DNA of 64,000 bases, from assembly GCA_963844565.1 (NCBI GenBank), contig CAWJON010000002.1:2108001-2172000 (forward strand). Reading direction: 5' to 3'. The notes under the pieces were generated by a model, which did no database searches, was not told the DNA's origin, and saw only the letters and a program-made list of their open reading frames with translations. The stretch comes from JAFEDN01 sp963844565 (GTDB lineage Bacteria; Pseudomonadota; Gammaproteobacteria; Coxiellales; Coxiellaceae). Positions 1 to 9,181 of the stretch are shown in pieces. The position numbers were made by a program, and so were the translations under genes. The first letter of the stretch is position 1, and each line of letters starts with the position of its first letter.

Positions 1-199
1 TTGGTTAACGCTACCAATAGAAAAATATGGTATTCAGCATCAAGAAAGCTTTCCCGTACACGATTTATTAAATAATGAACATTATATTTGGCAAGGGGAG
101 CGTAATTTTATTAAACTTGATCCTCATCATTCACCCGCTCACATTTTTTTAATCCAAACTCGAATTCATCATGAACAAGATTATGAAGGTTATTCTTAG
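1..199 (+). CDS. glgE: Maltosyltransferase GlgE, C-terminal end (partial)
   Basis: The last 65 codons of a gene entering from the left, read in the frame that starts at base 2 and stops at TAG 197-199. The peptide contains VHDLLNNEHYIWQGERNF followed by a KLDP...PAHIF block. From memory this matches the C-terminal beta-domain of alpha-1,4-glucan:maltose-1-phosphate maltosyltransferase (YxVxDLLTGExYxWxGExNYVRLDP...PAHIF). GlgE extends alpha-glucan using maltose-1-phosphate, which other organisms make from trehalose. A trehalose-phosphate synthase just downstream fits that link. The catalytic domain lies outside the window, so the call rests on the tail only; another GH13 enzyme is the alternative. 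Confidence 0.7.
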   Translation, partial: WLTLPIEKYGIQHQESFPVHDLLNNEHYIWQGERNFIKLDPHHSPAHIFLIQTRIHHEQDYEGYS

Positions 200-205
200 A
201 AGTAT

Positions 206-238
206 AAAATACCCCGAGCTGACGCCTCGGGGTATTTT
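206..238 (+). terminator. Rho-independent terminator after glgE
   Basis: Two perfect 13-base arms (AAAATACCCCGAG and its complement) around a 7-base loop, with a T-rich 3' side. It lies seven bases after the glgE stop and probably ends that transcript. Confidence 0.85.
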
Positions 239-239
239 C

Positions 240-357
240 TCTGTTTTATTTCGCTCCGCGCGAACAAAGTTCGCTCGGGCGACCAAAGGAGAGAATTCGC
301 ATTCTCCCCTTTGGAAACCCCATTGCGTGGGGTTACGGGCTTACGCCCGCAGTTTGC
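240..357. repeat. GC-rich cluster of hairpins between glgE and otsA
   Basis: Three consecutive imperfect inverted repeats: CCAAAGGAGAG with its complement at about 283-314, AACCCCA/TGGGGTT at about 316-333, and GGGC/GCCC at about 337-348. GC content is clearly above the flanking genes. It looks like a REP-type intergenic repeat. It also separates otsA from the terminator, so any otsA promoter must lie in or near it. Confidence 0.5.
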
Positions 358-369
358 AGGATATTTATT

Positions 370-2562
370 ATGGAAAACAAAATTGGCCGACTCATCATAG
401 TTTCTAACCGACTACCGGTAACTATTCAAAAAATCGATGATAAAATTACTCTGCAAAAAAGTGTAGGGGGATTAGTAGCTGGATTCGGGGAAATTTATCA
501 GCAACCCAGTACGCTATGGTTAGGGCATTGTGGTATTTTTAGTAAAAACCCCGCCTATCCTGAAATTAAAAGAAAATTAGCCGATGATCATTTGATTGCA
601 GTAGATTTATCCGAAAAAATTTACAAGCTCTATTATAATGGAGTTTGTAATAAACTTATTTGGCCATTATTTCATTATTTTCCAGAAAATATACATATTG
701 TCCCAAAAGAAACCGACGCCTATATAGAGGTTAATGAGCTATTTTGCAAAACCATCAGTGAAATTATTCAACCCAACGACAAAGTGTGGGTTCAAGATTA
801 TCAGCTTATGCTCCTGCCCAATTTGCTGAGAAAAGCTCATCCTAATCTATCAATTGCTTATTTTCATCATATTCCCTTTCCATCTTCGGAAATTTTTAAA
901 ATTATTCAACCTCGAATTAATATTTTAGAAGGATTATTAGGCGCTGATGTTATTGGGTTTCATACTTTTAATTATGTACGACATTTTTTTACTAGCGTAA
1001 ATCGCATACTAGGATGTCCGAACCACTTAGACGAGATTAATTTTGAAAATCGAAGAGTCAAAGTTGTTGTTTGTCCGTTAGGCGTAGACGTTAATATGAT
1101 TGGAGAGTGCGTCAACAGTGAATCTAAAAAAGTAAAGAGCCTGATGAAAAAAATTGGCAATCATATTGTATTTTTAGGAATAGACCGCCTAGATTATACC
1201 AAGGGAATTCCGGAAAGATTAGAAGCATTTCGTCATTTTTTAAAAAAATATCCGCAATATATTGGGAAAATTATTTTCATACAAATCTGCGTACCGACTC
1301 GAACGGAAATTGCGAGCTATCGTAAATTGCGCGTCCAGGTTGAACGCTTAGTTGGACAAATTAACGGTGAATTTGGCGATACGGAATATGCCCCGATACA
1401 ATATTTATATCGATCATTCACCCGCGATGAAATTATTGCTTTTTACAAAATTGCTAACGTGGCTATTGTTACCCCTCTGCGAGATGGGCTTAATTTAGTC
1501 TGTAAGGAGTATGTCGCGGCACAATCTAATGACGATGGCGTATTAGTCCTAAGCGAAATGGCTGGCGCCGCAGCTGAAATGGGTGAAGCATTATTGGTTA
1601 ATCCTTATGATACTGAAGCTTTTGCCGAAGTTTTAAATCAAGCGTTGAACATGGACCCATTGGAAAGGAAAACCAGAATGCACAAATTAAGGGAGCGTAT
1701 TATACATTATAATAATGTCGATTGGATGAATGACTTCATAAATCATTGGGATGGAGCGACAAAACGCGCGCATTCTCAATCTTCTTTATTGCAGACTTTT
1801 CTACAAGACCAATTGTTAGCAGCGATAAAAAAATCCAATCGATGTTTTATATTTTTGAGCAATGAAAATGAACTTGAGCAATTGTTCTCAGCCAATTCCG
1901 AATTATCACATTGTTTAGTAAATAATTATTCAAAAAATAAATTTGAGATAACCTTAGTTAGCAGTCAGACCAAAGAATGGTGTAACGAGCATTTTGGAAA
2001 TCAACCCGCTCATTTAATCGCCGAACATGGCGCGTTAATCAAATATCAGCATGAAGATGACCAATGGCAAGTTCAGGCTGGCGTTGATGAATTCTTATCT
2101 ATTCAAAACAATATCACCCCTTTACTCGAAATATATAGTCAAAATATACCCGGCGCTTATATTGAAAAAAAAGATTTTTCAATGATTTGGCATTTTGGCA
2201 ATGCCGAAAAGGATTTGGCCGCCTCTCGCGCTCGCGATTTATCCGCCGTATTAGCTCAGCTCTTAGAAAATACTCATTTTTCGCTTTACCTCGGACATAA
2301 TTCCTTAGAGATTCGTCACGTTATTGCGAATAAGGGTCACGCGATCAAACAAATATTAAAAAAATTAAATTGGCAAGCTGATGATTTACTCATTACAATA
2401 GGCAGTAATACGACAGATGAGGATATGTATCAAGCTCACCCGCAACATAATAATGCTATCCATGTTGGAGGAGCTAATTTTCACGCCAAATATCATTTGG
2501 CATCGATAGCGGAGGCACGGAGCCTTCTAACCGCAATTATGCAATGCGGCCTTAAAAAATAG
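370..2562 (+). CDS. otsA: Trehalose-6-phosphate synthase fused to a degenerate phosphatase-like domain
   Basis: 730 aa. Residues 1 to about 480 are a GT20 synthase, which joins UDP-glucose and glucose-6-phosphate into trehalose-6-phosphate in the cytoplasm. Visible motifs are SNRLP (R14), KSVGGLVAGF, VQDYQ (D142), FHHIPFP (H166/H167), DRLDYTKGIPERL (R273, K278) and PLRDGLNLVCKEY (D372, E380). Residues from about 485 to 730 have the length and tail of a trehalose-phosphatase (NKG at about 660, TDEDM later). The HAD nucleophile motif, normally FLDYDGTL, reads FLSNENEL here: the nucleophile is S497 and the second acid is E499. The tail should therefore be catalytically dead, as in plant class II TPS proteins. 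A HAD phosphatase gene follows 10 bases later and may supply the activity. Confidence 0.9.
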   Translation: MENKIGRLIIVSNRLPVTIQKIDDKITLQKSVGGLVAGFGEIYQQPSTLWLGHCGIFSKNPAYPEIKRKLADDHLIAVDLSEKIYKLYYNGVCNKLIWPLFHYFPENIHIVPKETDAYIEVNELFCKTISEIIQPNDKVWVQDYQLMLLPNLLRKAHPNLSIAYFHHIPFPSSEIFKIIQPRINILEGLLGADVIGFHTFNYVRHFFTSVNRILGCPNHLDEINFENRRVKVVVCPLGVDVNMIGECVNSESKKVKSLMKKIGNHIVFLGIDRLDYTKGIPERLEAFRHFLKKYPQYIGKIIFIQICVPTRTEIASYRKLRVQVERLVGQINGEFGDTEYAPIQYLYRSFTRDEIIAFYKIANVAIVTPLRDGLNLVCKEYVAAQSNDDGVLVLSEMAGAAAEMGEALLVNPYDTEAFAEVLNQALNMDPLERKTRMHKLRERIIHYNNVDWMNDFINHWDGATKRAHSQSSLLQTFLQDQLLAAIKKSNRCFIFLSNENELEQLFSANSELSHCLVNNYSKNKFEITLVSSQTKEWCNEHFGNQPAHLIAEHGALIKYQHEDDQWQVQAGVDEFLSIQNNITPLLEIYSQNIPGAYIEKKDFSMIWHFGNAEKDLAASRARDLSAVLAQLLENTHFSLYLGHNSLEIRHVIANKGHAIKQILKKLNWQADDLLITIGSNTTDEDMYQAHPQHNNAIHVGGANFHAKYHLASIAEARSLLTAIMQCGLKK

Positions 2563-2572
2563 GAAGTTAATT

Positions 2573-3346
2573 ATGTATAAAAATATCTTAGCTACAATTT
2601 GTGATCTAGATGGAATTATCATCCGGACCGGAAAACTACATGCTCAAGCTTGGAAAAAGGTATTTGACACTTTTTTTAATCATCATATAGATAAATATGA
2701 AAAAAATTACAGCGGTTTTGATATAGATTATGATTATACAAAATATTTTGAAAATAAATCAAACATTGAAGGAATCCAAGCTTATTTTCAGGAGTTGAAT
2801 CTTCTTTCTTCTATTGATAACTCAGAAGACCCTTTAGATAAAAATATTTTACATAGCTTATGCAATTTAAAAGATAGTTTTTTTATGCATTTATCAGCCA
2901 GTCAAGATATTGAGATAATCGAGGAAAATGTAGAACAACTTAAAGAATGGAAGCAGCAAGGCATGAAAATTGTGGTAGTTTCCTACAATAAAAATTGTCA
3001 AAACATACTCAAAATCGCTAATATTTCGTCTTTGTTCAATTTAATTGTGAATGGTTTTGTAGCCGAGCGCCATCATCTAAAGCCCAAGCCTCATCCTGAC
3101 GCCTATTTATATGCCGCCTCTTCGTTAAATATCCCTCCGGAAGCGATTATGGTCGTGGAGAATGAGATATTAGGCCTAGAAGCTGCTAAAAGCGGCGGGT
3201 TTGGATTAACTGTTTGTTTGCAGGACCAAAATAACAGCTTTACTCATCTAACGCCGGATATTTGGGCCCGCAGTCTCCGAGAAATTAATTGGTCAAGGAA
3301 AACTGACAATTTTATTCAGAAAAAACCAGTGTTTGAATTATTGTAA
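2573..3346 (+). CDS. HAD-superfamily phosphatase, possible trehalose-6-phosphatase or beta-phosphoglucomutase relative
   Basis: 257 aa with a clear Shine-Dalgarno (AGGAAG) 10 bases after the otsA stop, so probably co-transcribed. HAD motif I is CDLDG (D11 nucleophile, D13), followed by a LHAQAW cap sequence. Motif II is VVVSYN (S137), motif III is KPKPHP (K170/K172), and motif IV is VVENE (E196, with N197 where an acid is usual). The DLDG...LHAxAW...DYDYxxYF pattern resembles the HAD-IA domain attached to trehalose enzymes in actinobacteria. Its position behind a synthase whose own phosphatase domain has lost its nucleophile makes trehalose-6-phosphate a plausible substrate. Beta-phosphoglucomutase activity is the main alternative. 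Confidence 0.65.
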   Translation: MYKNILATICDLDGIIIRTGKLHAQAWKKVFDTFFNHHIDKYEKNYSGFDIDYDYTKYFENKSNIEGIQAYFQELNLLSSIDNSEDPLDKNILHSLCNLKDSFFMHLSASQDIEIIEENVEQLKEWKQQGMKIVVVSYNKNCQNILKIANISSLFNLIVNGFVAERHHLKPKPHPDAYLYAASSLNIPPEAIMVVENEILGLEAAKSGGFGLTVCLQDQNNSFTHLTPDIWARSLREINWSRKTDNFIQKKPVFELL

Positions 3347-3467
3347 ATTTTTTCAACAAACCTATCTTCCTGTATGCTAAAATACTAGTACGACAAGGGA
3401 TGTAACAGCTCACGGATGTGGCTCGCAGTAAGTTGGACTATTGGGCTATACGAAAGGATAGAAGAAG

Positions 3468-4364
3468 ATGAAAAAGCAGATTACAGTTGCCGTATTTCCA
3501 GTGGCTGGTCTTGGAACACGCTTTTTACCAATCACCAAAACTGGTCCAAAAGAAATGTTACCGCTGGTCGATAAACCAATTATCCAATATGTAGTCGAAG
3601 AAGCGCTTGCCGCTGGGATACAACAGTTAATTTTTGTAACCAGTAATAGCAAATATGCCATCGAAGATTATTTTGATCGTCATTATGAATTTGAAAACCG
3701 TTTACAAAAACAAGAAAAAACATCCGAATTAGCTTTGGTGCAAGGCATTCTTCCGAAGGAAGTCAATGTCGTCTATATTCGCCAGCCTGAGCCAATTGGC
3801 CTCGGCGACGCTGTTTTACGATCAAAATGCGTAGTCGGCAATCAGCCTTTTGCCGTTTTGCTCCCTGACGATATCATTGAATGTCAACCTCAAGGGTGTT
3901 TAAAGGCAATGGTTGATATGTTCAACAAAACCCAAGAAAGTATTATCGCCGTAGAACAGGTGCCGCTCGCTGATACCGCCCAATACGGAATTGTTTCACT
4001 TTCCGAACAAAATCCTTTACAAATCACCGGAATAATAGAAAAACCCAAACCCGCTGTAGCCCCTTCACGCTTAGCGGTTGTGGGCCGATATATACTTACG
4101 CCTCAAATTTTTGCTTTATTGGAACAGACCAGCAGTGGCATCGGTGGCGAAATTCAATTAACTGACGCCATTAGCCAACTACTCAATAATGAGCGCGTAT
4201 TTGCCTATAAATTTAATGGCAAACGCTATGATTGTGGAAGCAAATTAGGCTTGTTAGAAGCAACCGTTGCTTTTGCACTAAAACGCCCGGACCTAGGACC
4301 GGATCTTGCCATTCGTCTACAGAAATTACTAGCAAAGGCCACTGCCATTGATCCCCTCGCTTAA
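3468..4364 (+). CDS. galU: UTP-glucose-1-phosphate uridylyltransferase
   Basis: 298 aa, full length for GalU. The nucleotide-binding signature AGLGTRFLPITKTGPKEMLP lies near residue 15, then PLVDKPIIQYVVEEA, then LPDDII (metal-binding region) near residue 125 and FNGKRYDCGSKLG near residue 250. It makes UDP-glucose from glucose-1-phosphate and UTP, which is the donor for the upstream trehalose synthase and for envelope sugars. It sits 121 bases after the HAD gene with its own leader (3347-3467) and a Shine-Dalgarno AGGATAGAAG. The trehalose and galU genes form one functional neighbourhood but perhaps two transcripts. Confidence 0.95.
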   Translation: MKKQITVAVFPVAGLGTRFLPITKTGPKEMLPLVDKPIIQYVVEEALAAGIQQLIFVTSNSKYAIEDYFDRHYEFENRLQKQEKTSELALVQGILPKEVNVVYIRQPEPIGLGDAVLRSKCVVGNQPFAVLLPDDIIECQPQGCLKAMVDMFNKTQESIIAVEQVPLADTAQYGIVSLSEQNPLQITGIIEKPKPAVAPSRLAVVGRYILTPQIFALLEQTSSGIGGEIQLTDAISQLLNNERVFAYKFNGKRYDCGSKLGLLEATVAFALKRPDLGPDLAIRLQKLLAKATAIDPLA

Positions 4365-4415
4365 TTTGCAATTGCTCATTTTTTGAACTATATATAGATA
4401 TATAAGGAGAAATCT

Positions 4416-5225
4416 ATGCGTGCAATCTGGAGCGGGTCGATTAGTTTTGGTTTGGTCAATATTCCCATCAAGCTTTACAGCGGTATAGAAGACACCAGTA
4501 TCAGCTTCAAAATGCTGCATAGCAGCGATCAATCACCCGTTCGTTACGCAAAAATATGTCGCGCGGAAGAGAAAGAAATTTCTTATAAAGAAATTAGTAA
4601 AGGCTATGAATATCAAAAAGGTGAATTTATCGTTTTAACCGAAGAAGATTTCGAAAAAGCGAATCTTAGAGCAACACACGTTATTGATATTGTTTCTTTT
4701 ACCGAAGAAAAAGAAATCGACGTCCGGCACTATGAAACATCATACTACTTGGAACCAGATAAAGGAGCTGAAAAAGCCTATGCGTTATTGTGTGGAGCAC
4801 TGACGCGCGCGAAAAAAGTAGGTATTGCTAAACTGGTTTTACATCATCGCGAACATTTGGCGATGCTAAAGCCAATCGGCAATCTTTTAATCATAGAATC
4901 GATGCGTTATGCGAATGAAATACGATCTACTAAGCCGCTGAATCTTCCCTCCGAACAACTAGCATCCAAAAAAGAATTAGATATGGCTTTAGCCTTAATT
5001 AATCAATTAACCGGGCGTTTTGTCCCCTCAGACTGGCATGACTCTTACGAAGATGAATTAAGCAAAATTATAGCGGCCAAAGCTAAAGGGTTGAAACCAA
5101 AGGCCAAAGGAAAAATTCCTCCTAACACAAAAGTTAAAGATCTTATGTATACTCTCAAAGCTAGTCTACAAAAAGTAAGTGCCAAAAAAATTAAAAAGAA
5201 AAATAGCCAAAAACGCGCAGGTTAA
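4416..5225 (+). CDS. ku: Non-homologous end-joining protein Ku
   Basis: 269 aa, the usual size of bacterial Ku. It opens with MRAIWSGSISFGLVNIPIKLY, the hallmark N-terminus, and includes YYLEPDKGAEKAYALL and the KxxLDMALALI segment of the ring domain. The last 45 residues are Lys-rich (KGLKPKAKGKIP... KKIKKKNSQKRAG), a basic tail that binds DNA in other Ku proteins. Ku homodimers thread onto broken DNA ends and recruit LigD. The Shine-Dalgarno AAGGAGA precedes the ATG. ligD starts five bases after the stop, so the two form one operon. Confidence 0.96.
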   Translation: MRAIWSGSISFGLVNIPIKLYSGIEDTSISFKMLHSSDQSPVRYAKICRAEEKEISYKEISKGYEYQKGEFIVLTEEDFEKANLRATHVIDIVSFTEEKEIDVRHYETSYYLEPDKGAEKAYALLCGALTRAKKVGIAKLVLHHREHLAMLKPIGNLLIIESMRYANEIRSTKPLNLPSEQLASKKELDMALALINQLTGRFVPSDWHDSYEDELSKIIAAKAKGLKPKAKGKIPPNTKVKDLMYTLKASLQKVSAKKIKKKNSQKRAG

Positions 5226-5229
5226 AATC

Positions 5230-7623
5230 ATGTCTTTAAAGGAATATAAAGAAAAAAGGCATTTTTCAAAAACTCCAGAACCCAGCGCTAAGGTTTCAAA
5301 AAATAAACCTCAACGCCTCATCTTTGTCGTGCATAAACATCACGCATCTCATCTACATTATGATCTTAGACTTGAACAAAACGGTGTTTTAAAAAGTTGG
5401 GCTGTTCCTAAAGGACCTTCAATGGATCCTAAAGATAAACGTCTAGCGATGATGGTAGAAGACCATCCCTTTAGTTACAAAGATTTTTCTGGAGTTATTC
5501 CAGCGGGAAACTATGGGGCAGGCAAGGTACTCATCTGGGACAAAGGCTATTATGATTTATTAACTATGGATGGAATTAAAAAAGGGCGTTTAAGCTTTGT
5601 TCTTCATGGGCGTAAATTAAAAGGAGAATTTTCGCTCATCAAGCTGGCAGATCGTCAGAAAAATTCTTGGTTATTAATTAAAAAAACTGAGAAAAATAAA
5701 CCAAAGACACTGCCAGTTACATCTCAAGAATTAAAACGTTTAGGGGCAGTTAAAGATGAACATCCACAATATTTTAAACCTATGCTGAGTTTTTTAATTG
5801 AAAAATCTTTCACCGATGAAAGCTGGTTATTCGAGATTAAATGGGATGGTTATCGAATACTTGCGTATTTAAATGGAAAGTCAGTAAATTTAATTAGCCG
5901 AAACCAAAAAGATTTTGGCGAGTCGTTTGCCGAAATTCGAGATATTTTAACCACATACAAATTAAGGTTAGTTTTAGATGGTGAAATGGTTGTCCTAGAT
6001 GAGAATGGCAAATCAGATTTTCAACAATTACAGCAATATCAAAAAACAGGTCAAGGGAATTTAGTTTATTATATTTTTGATCTCCTGTGGATCAATGGCT
6101 ATGATTTGCGTCAGTTGCCCCTCCAAACTCGTAAAGCGTTGTTGGCACGCGTATTACCCACTTCTGAAAAAATACGCATTAGCGATTATATTCAGACTGA
6201 AGGAAAAAGATTCTTCGAAGCAGCACAAAAACAAAAACTTGAAGGGATCATGGCTAAAAAATTGGATAGCCCTTACACCAGCAATCGGTCAAGAACATGG
6301 TTAAAAATTAAAAATCAACATCGACAAGAAGCAGTGATCAGTGGTTATACGGCGCCGCGCGGTAGTCGACAAGATATTGGTGCACTTATTTTGGGTGTGT
6401 ATGAAAATAATCGATTGATTTATATTGGTCATACAAGCGGAAGATTAAATACTAAAGGATTATGTGATTTACGCAAGCGCTTGGCCCCGTTAAGAATAAC
6501 AAAATGCCCTTTTGAAAACTCTCCAAAACCCAATCAGCCAGTTACTTGGGTTAAGCCTAAGTTGGTCTGTGAGATCACTTTTAATGAATGGACCCAAGAT
6601 GGCCATTTGCGCCAACCAATATTTCTAGGTTTAAGAGAAGACAAATCCGCTAAAGAAGTCCATAAAGAAGAAGCAATCAAGATCACAAAAATTGATTTAA
6701 AAAAAGATGATTTGCACCTTGAGATTGACAACTATTCAGTAAAGTTAACCCACTTAACAAAAACCTTTTGGCCCGATGAAGGCTATAGCAAAAACGATTT
6801 GATTGAATATTATCGTGCGATCGCTGAATTCATATTGCCTCACTTAAAAGATCGCCCAGAAGTTTTGCATCGTTTCCCAAATGGAATAAAAGAATCAAGT
6901 TTTTATCAAAAAAATATTGAAAGCACGCCCAAATGGGTGAAAGTCAAAAATATCTATTCAACGCATGAACAACATAATGTCCGTTATATTTTATGCCAAA
7001 ATGAAGCCACTTTAGTTTATTTGGTTAATTTAGGTTGTATCGAAATAAACCCATGGTTATCACGGGTTCCCCACATTAACAAACCCGACTATTGTGTGAT
7101 CGATTTAGATCCTGAAGATATCTCATTTAATGCAGTGGTTAAAACCGCACAGACAATTCACCGATTACTGGAAAAAATTGAAGTCAACCATTTTTTTAAA
7201 ACTTCAGGCGCCACCGGAATGCATATTTACATTCCGTTAGGCGGTCAATATAACTCAGAGCAATCAAAAGAATTTGCGGAATTAATTGCAACTGTTGTAC
7301 ACCTTCAATTACCAGAGATTACCAGCACTGTGCGCTTACCGAGCCAACGCCAGCAAAGAGTGTATTTAGATTTTTTGCAAAATCGGCCGAATCAAACTAT
7401 CGCGGCGCCTTATTCAGTTCGGCCTTTGCCACAAGCCACCGTTTCAATGCCGGTTTTTCCTAAAGAATTGAATGCCAAGCTGTCGCCACAGTTATTCACC
7501 ATGAAAAATGCGCTAAAACGATTAGACAGATATGGAGATATTTGGTTAGACATTTTAAAAACAGCAGTTGATTTAAGCACGTCAATTAAAAATTTACAAA
7601 AATATGAGTTGAAACATAGATGA
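5230..7623 (+). CDS. ligD: Multifunctional DNA ligase D (PE-LIG-POL)
   Basis: 797 aa from the ATG at 5230. That start gives the family N-terminus MSLKEYKEKRHFSKTPEP; an upstream in-frame ATG at 5179 would overlap ku and is less likely. The order is: phosphoesterase (HKHHASHLHYDLRLE, residues 35-49); ATP-dependent ligase with adenylated Lys204 in FEIKWDGYR; then an AEP-type polymerase (FWPDEGYSKNDLIEYYRAI, CVIDLDPEDISF, TSGATGMHIYIPLGG). This is the Pseudomonas domain order. With Ku it repairs double-strand breaks without a template. The stop overlaps the next start as ATGA. Confidence 0.96.
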   Translation: MSLKEYKEKRHFSKTPEPSAKVSKNKPQRLIFVVHKHHASHLHYDLRLEQNGVLKSWAVPKGPSMDPKDKRLAMMVEDHPFSYKDFSGVIPAGNYGAGKVLIWDKGYYDLLTMDGIKKGRLSFVLHGRKLKGEFSLIKLADRQKNSWLLIKKTEKNKPKTLPVTSQELKRLGAVKDEHPQYFKPMLSFLIEKSFTDESWLFEIKWDGYRILAYLNGKSVNLISRNQKDFGESFAEIRDILTTYKLRLVLDGEMVVLDENGKSDFQQLQQYQKTGQGNLVYYIFDLLWINGYDLRQLPLQTRKALLARVLPTSEKIRISDYIQTEGKRFFEAAQKQKLEGIMAKKLDSPYTSNRSRTWLKIKNQHRQEAVISGYTAPRGSRQDIGALILGVYENNRLIYIGHTSGRLNTKGLCDLRKRLAPLRITKCPFENSPKPNQPVTWVKPKLVCEITFNEWTQDGHLRQPIFLGLREDKSAKEVHKEEAIKITKIDLKKDDLHLEIDNYSVKLTHLTKTFWPDEGYSKNDLIEYYRAIAEFILPHLKDRPEVLHRFPNGIKESSFYQKNIESTPKWVKVKNIYSTHEQHNVRYILCQNEATLVYLVNLGCIEINPWLSRVPHINKPDYCVIDLDPEDISFNAVVKTAQTIHRLLEKIEVNHFFKTSGATGMHIYIPLGGQYNSEQSKEFAELIATVVHLQLPEITSTVRLPSQRQQRVYLDFLQNRPNQTIAAPYSVRPLPQATVSMPVFPKELNAKLSPQLFTMKNALKRLDRYGDIWLDILKTAVDLSTSIKNLQKYELKHR

Positions 7624-9143
7624 GACTGCATTTACCTGCCAAACGAATTGCAATTATCGGAGCTGGATGGACTGGCATTGGTTGTTTGCGAATTTTGCGA
7701 GAGAAAGGCTATGAAATTGATGTGTATGAGAAAAATAATGATATTGGTGGCACTTGGCACCCAGACAACAACTATGCTGGTTTAAAACTACATTCCCCAG
7801 CCTTAACGATTGAATATTTTGACTTCCCCTTGCCGAATTCTCTTGATAGATTTGAGCGCTTGCATTCGCATCAAGTGTTTCAATACATAAAATCTTATTG
7901 CGACCACCATCAGTTACAAAATAATATTTTATTCAATAAAAAAGTAATAAAAGTTTCTTTTGACTCAAAAAATCAAAAATCAAAAATTTATTTTTCCGAT
8001 GAAAAAAATTATTTACAAGCTTCAAACGAATATGATTATGTTATTTACACTAATGGGTATTCTGACAAAACTATCCCGGAATTTAAAAAGTCGGATAGCT
8101 TTGAAGGGAAATTATTCCATGCCCTGTCTGTTCCAGATTCTTTATTACGTGAGTTAATTTCTGAAAATAATCAAATTGCCGTTGTCGGTGGCAGCAAGGG
8201 CGCAACCGATTTTATTATTAAATTACGAGATTATGGCTGCAAAGCTCACTGGCTCATGCGAAAACCGTATTGGTTTTTTAATTTTACCTTGCGCAAACGG
8301 TGGTTAAAGAATACTAAACGATCATTTCTACATAAAACTATTTTTTTATTTGGGTTAATTATATCAAATAATTTTCCATCATTCGCTTTAAGAATGTGGA
8401 GTTGGTTTGGATTGATTGATACTTTTGGTAGAAGGCATGCAGATTTTAAGAAATTTCATTTTGGAATGATTGATGAGAATCAATTTAAAATTTTAAGGGA
8501 ATATTATTTATCACATGGAATTGAAGGGGAAATCTCAGAATTTTATAAAAATGGTTTTGTTTTAAAAAATGGTAAAAAAATTGCCGCCGATGTAGTAATT
8601 TGCTGCACTGGCTCTGGCCCTGCCGGTTTGGAGTTAGAGCTCGAGGTAGATCATCAAAAATTCGACGCCAGCGATATCAAAAAAATATACCATTCTCGGA
8701 TTATACCTGAAATACCCAATTTGATTTTTACCGCGTATCATCAATTCTCAATTGGGACGGTGGATGGACTTTTACAAGCCAATTGGATTGCGGAATACAT
8801 GCGGCATGAATTCAACGCTAATTTTCTTCAAAGCCATGCGACTGAATTTGAAATACCATTCTTCTCTAAAGCGGCGCTATTTGATTCGCAATCTTACATT
8901 ATTTTTAGCATTAGCAAAATGTATTATCCTTTTTTTCAATCTAAAGAGATTTCCACACTGAAGTTTTTAAAATGGTTTATGGATTCTACTTTTAATGGTC
9001 ATAAAAAAATTGCGCCTTTTAATTTTAAGCCTCCAACCTATTTACGTCAGAACTCGATCTCTCCTGTTAAATCCAACTTTTTATATGAAACATTCGTTAA
9101 AATTTCGAAATTTTTACTTTCTTTTTCAAGAAAGTTCAATTAA
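7620..9143 (+). CDS. FAD-dependent flavin-containing/Baeyer-Villiger-like monooxygenase
   Basis: 507 aa. An N-terminal Rossmann motif IAIIGAGWTG binds FAD, and EKNNDIGGTWHPDN is the family's second FAD motif. A second dinucleotide site, AVVGGSKGA near residue 190, fits NADPH. ADVVICCTGSGP near residue 325 is the usual ATG-type motif of this superfamily. The start overlaps the ligD stop by four bases, so translation is probably coupled to the NHEJ genes. The substrate cannot be read from sequence and a link to DNA repair is not obvious. A plain oxidoreductase acting on a hydrophobic ketone or amine is the default view. Confidence 0.8.
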   Translation: MRLHLPAKRIAIIGAGWTGIGCLRILREKGYEIDVYEKNNDIGGTWHPDNNYAGLKLHSPALTIEYFDFPLPNSLDRFERLHSHQVFQYIKSYCDHHQLQNNILFNKKVIKVSFDSKNQKSKIYFSDEKNYLQASNEYDYVIYTNGYSDKTIPEFKKSDSFEGKLFHALSVPDSLLRELISENNQIAVVGGSKGATDFIIKLRDYGCKAHWLMRKPYWFFNFTLRKRWLKNTKRSFLHKTIFLFGLIISNNFPSFALRMWSWFGLIDTFGRRHADFKKFHFGMIDENQFKILREYYLSHGIEGEISEFYKNGFVLKNGKKIAADVVICCTGSGPAGLELELEVDHQKFDASDIKKIYHSRIIPEIPNLIFTAYHQFSIGTVDGLLQANWIAEYMRHEFNANFLQSHATEFEIPFFSKAALFDSQSYIIFSISKMYYPFFQSKEISTLKFLKWFMDSTFNGHKKIAPFNFKPPTYLRQNSISPVKSNFLYETFVKISKFLLSFSRKFN

Positions 9144-9181
9144 AATAGCTTCTCGAGAAGTTAATTCTAATTGGTGACCAC

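Noticed and set aside
171..407. A 78-codon frame spanning the glgE end and the hairpin cluster.
   Set aside because: It overlaps the glgE terminator and the otsA start, and its residues come from repeat sequence.
3470..3490. A second match to the mini-CRISPR seed (CTGTAATCTG, 10 bases) at the start of galU.
   Set aside because: The adjacent bases are CAA rather than AAG, the match stops at 10 bases and it is coding sequence; chance is the better explanation.
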